This document shows, piece after piece, positions 48,615 through 55,221 of a stretch of 64,000 nucleotides of DNA. Both the position numbers and the translations under genes were made by a program. The stretch is from Streptomyces sp. A012304 (lineage in GTDB: Bacteria > Actinomycetota > Actinomycetes > Streptomycetales > Streptomycetaceae). The stretch is taken from NCBI RefSeq assembly GCF_026008495.1, contig NZ_BQUN01000089.1:1-64000 (forward strand), read 5' to 3'. Each line of letters opens with the position of its first letter. Positions within the stretch are counted from its first letter, which is position 1. The notes beneath the pieces are model-generated. The model searched no databases. It worked only from the letters and a program-made list of their open reading frames with translations, and had not been told where the DNA came from.

Positions 48615-50483
48615 CTATTTCTTGCCCTTGGCGGCACCGCCGCCGTCATCGCTGCTCAGCACGGCGATGAAGGCCTCCTGCGGAACCTCCACCGAACCCA
48701 CCATCTTCATCCGCTTCTTGCCTTCCTTCTGCTTCTCCAGCAGCTTGCGCTTACGGGAGATGTCGCCGCCGTAGCACTTGGCGAGGACGTCCTTGCGGAT
48801 GGCGCGGATGGTCTCGCGGGCGATGACCCGCGAGCCGATGGCGGCCTGGACCGGCACCTCGAAGTTCTGCCTCGGGATCAGCTCCTTCAGCTTGGCGACG
48901 AGCCGTACGCCGTACGCGTACGCCTGGTCCTTGTGGGTGATCGCCGAGAAGGCGTCGACCTTGTCGCCGTGCAGCAGGATGTCGACCTTGACGAGGCTGG
49001 AGGACTGCTCGCCGGTGGGCTCGTAGTCCAGCGACGCGTAGCCGCGCGTCTTCGACTTCAGCTGGTCGAAGAAGTCGAAGACGATCTCCGCGAGCGGGAG
49101 GGTGTAGCGGATCTCGACGCGGTCCTCGGAGAGGTAGTCCATGCCGAGGAGGGCGCCGCGCCGGGTCTGGCACAGCTCCATGATCGCGCCGATGAACTCG
49201 GTGGGCGCGAGGATCGTCGCCCGCACAACCGGCTCGTACACCTCGGCGATCTTGCCCTCGGGGAATTCACTCGGGTTGGTGACGACGGCCTCGGTGCCGT
49301 CCTCCATGATCACCCGGTAGACCACGTTGGGCGCGGTGGCGATCAGGTCGAGGCCGAACTCGCGCTCCAGCCGCTCCCGGATCACGTCCAGGTGCAGCAG
49401 GCCGAGGAAGCCGACGCGGAAACCGAAGCCGAGGGCGGCGGAGGTCTCCGGCTCGTAGACCAGCGCGGCGTCGTTGAGCTGGAGCTTGTCCAGGGCCTCG
49501 CGCAGCTCGGGGTAGTCGGAGCCGTCCAGCGGATACAGACCCGAGAAGACCATCGGCTTCGGGTCCTTGTAGCCGCCGAGGGCCTCGGTGGCGCCCTTGT
49601 GCTGGCTGGTGACGGTGTCACCGACCTTGGACTGGCGGACGTCCTTCACACCGGTGATCAGATAGCCCACCTCACCGACGCCGAGGCCGTCGGCCGGCAG
49701 CATCTCGGGCGAGTTGGTGCCGATCTCCAGCAGCTCGTGCGTGGCGCCCGTCGACATCATCCGGATCCGCTCACGCCTGTTGAGCTGGCCGTCGATGACC
49801 CTGACGTACGTCACCACGCCCCGGTACGAGTCGTACACGGAGTCGAAGATCATCGCGCGGGCGGGCGCGTCCTTGACGCCGACGGGGGCCGGGATCTCGC
49901 GGACGACCTTGTCCAGCAACGCGTCGACGCCGACGCCGGTCTTCGCGGAGACCCGCAGCACGTCGTCCGGCTCGCACCCCACGAGGTTCGCCAGCTCCTC
50001 GGCGAACTTCTCCGGCTGCGCGGCCGGCAGGTCGATCTTGTTGAGCACGGGGATGATGGTGAGGTCGTTCTCCATCGCCAGGTAGAGGTTGGCGAGGGTC
50101 TGCGCCTCGATGCCCTGGGCGGCGTCGACGAGGAGGATGGTCCCCTCGCAGGCGGCGAGCGACCGCGAGACCTCATAGGTGAAGTCGACGTGCCCCGGGG
50201 TGTCGATCATGTTGAGGATGTGCGTGTTGCCCGGGTCCTGGGTGGGCGCCCAGGGCAGACGCACGGCCTGGGACTTGATCGTGATGCCGCGCTCACGCTC
50301 GATGTCCATGCGGTCGAGGTACTGAGCACGCATCTGCCGCTGCTCGACCACACCGGTCAGCTGGAGCATCCGGTCGGCGAGCGTGGACTTGCCGTGGTCG
50401 ATGTGCGCGATGATGCAGAAATTGCGGATCAGAGCCGGGTCGGTACGGCTCGGCTCGGGCACATTGTTAGGGGTCGCGGGCAC
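48615..50483 (-). CDS. lepA: Elongation factor 4 (LepA)
   Basis: This 622-residue translational GTPase has G1 AHIDHGKST (near residue 26), G3 DTPGH and G4 NKID. The unique LepA C-terminal domain contains [20 protein letters not shown]. It back-translocates stalled ribosomes or aids 30S biogenesis. GTG 50483 is the start. It is divergent from rpsT, a conserved pairing in actinobacteria. Confidence 0.97.
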   Translation of the reverse strand: MPATPNNVPEPSRTDPALIRNFCIIAHIDHGKSTLADRMLQLTGVVEQRQMRAQYLDRMDIERERGITIKSQAVRLPWAPTQDPGNTHILNMIDTPGHVDFTYEVSRSLAACEGTILLVDAAQGIEAQTLANLYLAMENDLTIIPVLNKIDLPAAQPEKFAEELANLVGCEPDDVLRVSAKTGVGVDALLDKVVREIPAPVGVKDAPARAMIFDSVYDSYRGVVTYVRVIDGQLNRRERIRMMSTGATHELLEIGTNSPEMLPADGLGVGEVGYLITGVKDVRQSKVGDTVTSQHKGATEALGGYKDPKPMVFSGLYPLDGSDYPELREALDKLQLNDAALVYEPETSAALGFGFRVGFLGLLHLDVIRERLEREFGLDLIATAPNVVYRVIMEDGTEAVVTNPSEFPEGKIAEVYEPVVRATILAPTEFIGAIMELCQTRRGALLGMDYLSEDRVEIRYTLPLAEIVFDFFDQLKSKTRGYASLDYEPTGEQSSSLVKVDILLHGDKVDAFSAITHKDQAYAYGVRLVAKLKELIPRQNFEVPVQAAIGSRVIARETIRAIRKDVLAKCYGGDISRKRKLLEKQKEGKKRMKMVGSVEVPQEAFIAVLSSDDGGGAAKGKK

Positions 50484-50596
50484 GCAGGGTCCTGTCTCTT
50501 GAGGCGCCTTATGCCTCGGGTCGGATCAATACGTAGGTTCCATGGTCCCACGGGCGCCGACCGGGGACCGGTTTGGGCTGTTCTCCGGCCCACTGG

Positions 50597-50602
50597 TAGC
50601 CT
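50597..50602 (+). promoter_or_regulatory. Probable rpsT -10 box
   Basis: TAGCCT lies about 113 bp before the rpsT start, leaving a leader of about 105 nt, long enough for autoregulatory binding by S20. No -35 is clear. Confidence 0.4.
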
Positions 50603-50714
50603 GGGTGGCTGTGTCTCATGCCCTCTCAGCGCGAGGCACATCTCAAGAAATCACCCGGTACGGGAACCGTGCGGCACCGTGCGGCCCTGTGCCTGAACCT
50701 GAAAAGGCTCATTC

Positions 50715-50981
50715 GTGGCGAACATCAAGTCCCAGATCAAGCGGATCAAGACCAACGAGAAGGCCCGGCTGCGCAACAAGGCCGTCAAGTCCTCCCTGAA
50801 GACCGCGATCCGCAAGGCCCGCGAGGCCGCCGCCGCGGGTGACGTCGAGAAGGCCACCGAGCTCCAGCGCGCTGCCGCGCGTCAGCTCGACAAGGCCGTC
50901 TCCAAGGGCGTCATCCACAAGAACCAGGCCGCCAACAAGAAGTCGGCGCTGGCTTCCAAGGTCTCGTCCCTCAAGGGCTGA
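50715..50981 (+). CDS. rpsT: Ribosomal protein S20
   Basis: This 88-residue basic helical protein ([20 protein letters not shown]) has the conserved [17 protein letters not shown]. It binds the 5' domain and helix 44 of 16S rRNA. GTG 50715. Two strong hairpins follow the gene at 51053 and 51107. Confidence 0.98.
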   Translation: MANIKSQIKRIKTNEKARLRNKAVKSSLKTAIRKAREAAAAGDVEKATELQRAAARQLDKAVSKGVIHKNQAANKKSALASKVSSLKG

Positions 50982-51052
50982 ACTCCACCCCTGGACTGAT
51001 CGCCGGGAGGACCAGAGCGGGCCCTCTCTCATCCGCTCCCGACCGGCACCCA

Positions 51053-51094
51053 GGAGTCACGCGCGGCCTGCGTTCGCCACGCGGGCGTGACTCC
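51053..51094 (+). terminator. First hairpin after rpsT
   Basis: GGAGTCACGC (51053-51062) and GCGTGACTCC (51085-51094) pair perfectly over 10 bp around a 22-nt loop that has some pairing of its own. Confidence 0.6.
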
Positions 51095-51106
51095 ACCGAG
51101 CGTGAA

Positions 51107-51158
51107 CCGAAGGCCCCGGCACCCCGCCCTTCCCCAGGACGGGAGCCGGGGCCTTCGG
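51107..51158 (+). terminator. Second hairpin after rpsT
   Basis: CCGAAGGCCCCGGC (51107-51120) pairs over 14 bp with GCCGGGGCCTTCGG (51145-51158). It is the stronger of the two and is followed by the 34-bp repeats. Confidence 0.75.
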
Positions 51159-51178
51159 CGTGCCGACGCGGAATCCGG

Positions 51179-51294
51179 GCTGGTGCGCGCCGGATGCCGG
51201 CGCGCGATACGGGCTGGTGCATGCCGGATGCCGGTGCGACATCAGGCGTGGTGCATGCCGGATGCCGGTGCGACATCACGCGTGGTGCACGTCG
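51179..51294. repeat. 34-bp tandem repeat, 3.4 units, hairpin core
   Basis: Units start at 51179, 51213, 51247 and 51281, exactly 34 bp apart, built on GTGGTGCATGCCGGATGCCG with small changes. Each holds CCGG-ATG-CCGG. In unit 1 the stem extends to GCGCGCCGG/CCGGCGCGC. The array lies between the rpsT terminators and the 3' end of the NTF2-like gene. Confidence 0.85.
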
Positions 51295-51298
51295 GCCG

Positions 51299-51697
51299 TC
51301 ACGACCAGAAGTCGTTGCCCTTGTCGATGTCCTCGACGCACTCGTCGAGATCGGTGATCTTGTCCCCGACGATCCGGAAGACGATGCCGCCCATCTCGTC
51401 GATGTGCTTGTCACCCCGGTCCGCGGTGAACCGGTGCACGGAGACGGCGTGCCCGCGGCCGTCCACGAACACGTTCCGCAACTCGACGCGGAACGATCCG
51501 CCCGTCTCCGAGTAGAGCCGGCCGTAGTAGCCGTCGAGGATGTTGTCTATCCCCTTGTAGTCCCCCGACAGCGGGTGGGAACCGGGCACGTGGTGTGTAC
51601 AGTCCCCGGTCATCATGCCGCGCAGCGTCTCCATGTCCCCGCGCTGGAAGGCCTCGTAGCCCTCGCGGACGAGCATGGCATGCGGGTGCTCGGTCAT
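51299..51697 (-). CDS. SnoaL/NTF2-like protein
   Basis: This 132-residue alpha+beta barrel protein fits the pattern of SnoaL-like polyketide cyclase/ester-dehydrase folds: LVREGYEAFQRGDMETLRGM, HHVPGSHPLSGDYKG, HRFTADRGDKHIDE, FRIVGDKITDLDE. Active-site acid/base residues of SnoaL are not clearly kept, so it may be a binding protein or an enzyme of unknown substrate. ATG 51697 is used; GTG 51709 is also possible. Its upstream region carries three GATACG boxes. Confidence 0.8.
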   Translation of the reverse strand: MTEHPHAMLVREGYEAFQRGDMETLRGMMTGDCTHHVPGSHPLSGDYKGIDNILDGYYGRLYSETGGSFRVELRNVFVDGRGHAVSVHRFTADRGDKHIDEMGGIVFRIVGDKITDLDECVEDIDKGNDFWS

Positions 51698-51724
51698 GGC
51701 GCTCGCCACCTTTCCTGATCAGGC

Positions 51725-51749
51725 GATACGACTGATACGTCGTGATACG
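51725..51749. promoter_or_regulatory. Triple GATACG repeat before the SnoaL-like gene
   Basis: GATACG occurs at 51725, 51734 and 51744 (9- and 10-bp spacing, about one helical turn). ACGAC and GTCGT arms within it form a small dyad. It is probably a regulator site for the gene on the left. Confidence 0.4.
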
Positions 51750-51813
51750 TCTGATTCTCCTCCCTGTGGACGAGGGAGCCAGTGGATCACCCCACGGTGA
51801 CGGGCCGGACCGG

Positions 51814-52800
51814 TCACCGTCCTCTGGAACGGGCCGCCCGCGCGATCGCCACCACGGCCTTCTCCAGCGCGTACTCGGGGTCGTCCCCGCCGCCCTTCAC
51901 ACCCGCGTCCGCCTCGGCCACCGCCCGCAGCGCCACGGCGACCCCGTCCGGCGTCCAACCGCGCATCTGCTGGCGTACACGGTCGATCTTCCACGGCGGC
52001 ATGCCCAGCTCCCGCGCGAGATCGGCCGGCCGGCCCCCGCGCGCGGCGGACAGCTTCCCGATCGCCCGCACGCCCTGGGCGAGCGCGCTGGTGATCATCA
52101 CGGGCGCGACCCCCGTGGCCAGCGACCAGCGCAGCGCCTCCAGGGCCTCCGCGGCCCGCCCCTCGACGGCCCGGTCGGCGACGGTGAAGCTCGACGCCTC
52201 GGCCCGCCCGGTGTAGTACCGCCCGACGACGGCCTCATCGACGGTCCCCTCCACGTCCGCCACCAGCTGGGACACCGCCGACGCCAGTTCCCGCAGATCG
52301 CTCCCGATCGCGTCGACCAGCGCCTGGCAGGCCTCGGGCGTGGCCGACCGCCCGGTCGCCCGGAACTCGCCCCGCACGAACGCCAGCCGGTCCGCCGGCT
52401 TGGTCATCTTCGGACAGGCCACCTCCCGCGCCCCCGCCTTGCGCGCGGCGTCCAGCAGCCCCTTGCCCTTGGCCCCGCCCGCGTGCAGCAGCACGAGGGT
52501 GATCTCCTCGGCGGGCGCGGTGAGGTAGGCCTTCACGTCCTTGACCGTGTCGGCGGACAGGTCCTGCGCGTCGCGCACGACCACGACCTTGCGCTCCGCG
52601 AAGAGCGAGGGGCTGGTCAGCTCGGCGAGCGTGCCGGGCTGCAACTGGTCCGGGGTGAGGTCACGCACGTCCGTGTCGGCGTCGGCGGCCCTGGCGGCGG
52701 CCACCACCTCCTGCACGGCACGGTCGAGCAGCAGGTCCTCCTGGCCCACGGCGAGCGTCAGCGGGGCGAGAGGGTCGTCATTCGCGGTCTTCCTGGCCAT
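51814..52800 (-). CDS. holA: DNA polymerase III subunit delta
   Basis: HolA opens the sliding clamp as part of the clamp loader. The 328-residue protein (from ATG 52800, MARKTANDDPL) has the AAA+-like delta fold without a P-loop and the family blocks LAVGQEDLLLDRAV, FAERKVVVVRDAQDL and the C-terminal MPPWKIDRVRQQMRGW. ATG 52812 is an alternative start, 4 codons longer. It converges on nothing; the next upstream gene ends 61 bp away on the same strand. Confidence 0.93.
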   Translation of the reverse strand: MARKTANDDPLAPLTLAVGQEDLLLDRAVQEVVAAARAADADTDVRDLTPDQLQPGTLAELTSPSLFAERKVVVVRDAQDLSADTVKDVKAYLTAPAEEITLVLLHAGGAKGKGLLDAARKAGAREVACPKMTKPADRLAFVRGEFRATGRSATPEACQALVDAIGSDLRELASAVSQLVADVEGTVDEAVVGRYYTGRAEASSFTVADRAVEGRAAEALEALRWSLATGVAPVMITSALAQGVRAIGKLSAARGGRPADLARELGMPPWKIDRVRQQMRGWTPDGVAVALRAVAEADAGVKGGGDDPEYALEKAVVAIARAARSRGR

Positions 52801-52860
52801 CGGGGTAAGCATGGCACGGGGCACTGACAGTGGCCCCGCCTCCACCCCCGCTCCCCCTCC

Positions 52861-53106
52861 CTACGGCTCCTCCCGCCAGCCCTCCCACTCCCCGGCGAAG
52901 GCGTCCAGCTCCCCCGCGTCGAGCCGGCCCTCCTCGTCCCGCAGCACCACCAGCCACTGGGCGTCCTCCGCGTCGTCCTCCCCGGCCAGCGCGTCCCGGA
53001 CGACCTGCGGCTGCTCACGCACCCCGAACCGCTCCCCGAGCGCCTCCACCACTTCGTCCGCGGAGTCCCGATCGGGCAGCACCAGCACATGTCTCACATC
53101 ACTCAC
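52861..53106 (-). CDS. Small acidic hypothetical protein
   Basis: This protein has 81 residues from GTG 53106 (VSDVRHVLVLPDRDSADEVV). An alternating hydrophobic N-terminal strand and helix are followed by an acidic part (GEDDAEDAQWLVVLRDEEGR) and a helical end with three Trp. It resembles a small ferredoxin-like alpha/beta fold of about 80 residues, but I recognise no family. Read leftward, it lies between the YceI-type gene and holA. Strong third-position GC supports coding. Confidence 0.6.
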   Translation of the reverse strand: MSDVRHVLVLPDRDSADEVVEALGERFGVREQPQVVRDALAGEDDAEDAQWLVVLRDEEGRLDAGELDAFAGEWEGWREEP

Positions 53107-53139
53107 CCGGCCATTTTCCGGCACGCGCCGACACGTCGG

Positions 53140-53277
53140 AACAGCGCGGGTCCCGAGGACAACAGCACGGGTCCCGAGGACGCCGCCCCACGGGTGAGCA
53201 CTACGGCACGACGGGGCAGCCCTCCGGAACGAGGGAGCAGCCCACCGGCACGGGGCAGCAGCCCACCGGCACGAGGA
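53140..53277. repeat. Two families of 21-bp tandem repeats
   Basis: AACAGCGCGGGTCCCGAGGA plus C at 53140-53160 is repeated with one change at 53161-53181. Further on AGCAGCCCACCGGCACGGGG plus C (53236-53256) repeats at 53257-53277 with a weaker copy at 53215. They lie in the spacer between two minus-strand genes. The 21-bp period is seven codons, but no convincing gene runs through. Confidence 0.7.
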
Positions 53278-53321
53278 GCGGCAGCGCTGAGACGCGATGA
53301 GGCAGCGCTGCCGCAGGGCGG

Positions 53322-54212
53322 TCAGCCCTTCGGCACGATCTGCACGTCCAGGTCGATCCGGATGCTCGGACCCACCACGGCGATCCCCCGCGCCAGCATC
53401 GTCTGCCAGCTCACGGTGAAGTCGTCCCGGTGCAGCTCCGTGCGCGCCCGGCAGGCCGCCCGCGTCTCGCCGCCCATGCCGTTGCCCAGCCCGAGGTACT
53501 CGGTGTCGAGGGTGACCGTCCGCGTCACGCCGTGCAGCGACAGCGCCCCGGTGACGGCCCACCGGTTGCCGCCCTTGTGCACGAACCGCTCGCTGTAGAA
53601 CTCGAGCGTCGGAAACCGCGCCACGTCCAGGAAGTCCGCGGACCGTAGATGGTCGTCCCGCATCCTGACGTTGGTGTCGATGGACGACGCGTCGATCACC
53701 ACGTGCATCGCCGTCTGCTCCACCCGCTCCCCGATCCGCACCACCCCGGCGAACGAGTTGAACCGACCGTGGATCCGGGCGAGCCCGATGTGTCGCGCGG
53801 TGAAGGCGATCGACGAGTGCGTCGGCTCGATCTCCCAGTCCCCCGGCGCGGGCAGCTCGGGCGGCTGCGCCACCTGGAGGGTGACGTCACCGAGCGAGGC
53901 CAGCGTGTTCTCCCCGACCGTCGCCGTCGCCCGGTACGGCGTGTAGCCCTCGGCGGACACGGCCAGCCGGTACTCCCCCGCGGGGACCGTCGTCACGAAC
54001 GACCCGAACGGATCCGTCCCGCCGCTCACCACCGTGCGCCCCATCGTGTCGCTCACCGCGTACTCCGCGTGCGGCACGGGCTCGTTGACCGGATCGAGCA
54101 CCCGGCAGCTCAGCACCCCAGCGTTCGCCGGAGTCCGGAGCGCCGCGAGGGGGCTCGTCCGTTGCACCCGGTTCGTACGGCTTCCCAGCCAGCGGCCCAA
54201 CATCCACGACAC
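53322..54212 (-). CDS. YceI-domain protein fused to a CnaB/carboxypeptidase-regulatory-like domain
   Basis: This 296-residue protein has residues 30-115 resembling a beta-sandwich of the carboxypeptidase-regulatory or CnaB kind (GVLSCRVLDPVNEPVPHAEYAV to YRLAVSAEGYTPYRATATV). From about 125 a YceI lipocalin-like domain follows (WEIEPTHSSIAFTARHIGLARIHGRFNSFAG), which binds isoprenoid-like molecules in known members. No signal peptide is seen. GTG 54212 is used; ATG 54203 would also serve. The 54213-54395 spacer contains GGATCTGGCGGATCTGG but no box I would call. Confidence 0.82.
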   Translation of the reverse strand: MSWMLGRWLGSRTNRVQRTSPLAALRTPANAGVLSCRVLDPVNEPVPHAEYAVSDTMGRTVVSGGTDPFGSFVTTVPAGEYRLAVSAEGYTPYRATATVGENTLASLGDVTLQVAQPPELPAPGDWEIEPTHSSIAFTARHIGLARIHGRFNSFAGVVRIGERVEQTAMHVVIDASSIDTNVRMRDDHLRSADFLDVARFPTLEFYSERFVHKGGNRWAVTGALSLHGVTRTVTLDTEYLGLGNGMGGETRAACRARTELHRDDFTVSWQTMLARGIAVVGPSIRIDLDVQIVPKG

Positions 54213-54395
54213 CCCTGTGCGACTCGACCTACCTGCTGCCGAAGACGCATTCGATCACCGATGCGGCTTTCGAGGCAAGACGAGCGCACATCACGGGAAA
54301 CCAACGGATCTGGCGGATCTGGACCATGTGGCCGCTGTGGACGCTCTAGCCGGAATTCCCCCTTCCGTTCCTCGCCCGCTCCTGACCACCGCCGA

Positions 54396-55217
54396 CTACC
54401 GCCGCACCACCTCCGGCACCCGGTCCAGCACGATCCCGAACCGCTCCCGGTACGCCGCGAGCACCTCCTCGTCGTCCGTCAGCTCCCACTCCTCGACCGC
54501 CCCGTCCGGCGCGGTCACCTTGAGCCGCCGCTCGCTGAGCGTGACCCTCCCTCCGTCCTCCGTGATCCGCGAACAGACCAGCGACCGGGTGAAGTGCGCG
54601 GTGGGAGAGGTGCACTGCCACCACGCCCCGACCACGAAGTCCTCGAGCACCCGTGGCCGCAGGTCCAGCCGGTACTCGGGCTTGCCGTTGCGGACGACGT
54701 CCAGGTCCACGCCCCCGCCCGCCCCGCCTCGCGCGCCCGCCGGGTCCGGCCCCGCCTCGGCGATCCGGAACACCCCACCCGGCTCGGTCTGCTCCCCTCG
54801 CTCCCCGAACCTCAGCGGGAAGTGGCTGTGCACCCCGAACCCGACGTCCGCCAGCCACTCGCTCCCGTCCGCCGCCCGCACCCGCAGCGCGAGATGGTCG
54901 TACGGGATCCCGAGCCGCCCCTCCTCCGTGTACACCCGCGCCGCGAGCAGCGTGACCTCGAACCCGAGGGCGCCGAGCAGCGCCCCGAACGCCCCGTTCA
55001 GCTCGTAACAGAACCCTCCCCTGTGCGCGCCCACCAGCTTGTCCAGCAGCCGCTTCTCCTCCAGCACGACCTCCTCGCCGAGATGGATCGACAGGTTCTC
55101 GAACGGCACGCTCCGCAGATGGCGCAGATGCAGGTCGTGCAGCGCGTCGACGGTCGGCCGCGCGGGACGTTCGGCCCCCAGGCGGCGGAGGTAGGCGTCA
55201 ACCTGTTCGGCGTTCAT
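54396..55217 (-). CDS. Arylamine N-acetyltransferase
   Basis: This 273-residue NAT transfers acetyl from acetyl-CoA to arylamines or hydrazines. The catalytic triad is seen as Cys in RGGFCYELNG (near residue 70), His in PYDHLALRV and Asp in WLADVGFG. The N-terminal block PFENLSIHLGE is also conserved. Start ATG 55217 is 4 bp after the comEC stop, so the genes are probably co-transcribed. Confidence 0.93.
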   Translation of the reverse strand: MNAEQVDAYLRRLGAERPARPTVDALHDLHLRHLRSVPFENLSIHLGEEVVLEEKRLLDKLVGAHRGGFCYELNGAFGALLGALGFEVTLLAARVYTEEGRLGIPYDHLALRVRAADGSEWLADVGFGVHSHFPLRFGERGEQTEPGGVFRIAEAGPDPAGARGGAGGGVDLDVVRNGKPEYRLDLRPRVLEDFVVGAWWQCTSPTAHFTRSLVCSRITEDGGRVTLSERRLKVTAPDGAVEEWELTDDEEVLAAYRERFGIVLDRVPEVVRR

Positions 55218-55221
55218 GCCC

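Noticed and set aside
51179-51294. CRISPR array
   Set aside because: The 34-bp units are head to tail with no spacers between them.
52830-53300. Plus-strand frame with GQQPTGT-like 7-residue repeats
   Set aside because: It follows from the 21-bp DNA repeats and overlaps two minus-strand genes; no start signal is seen and the first half is Pro-only low complexity.
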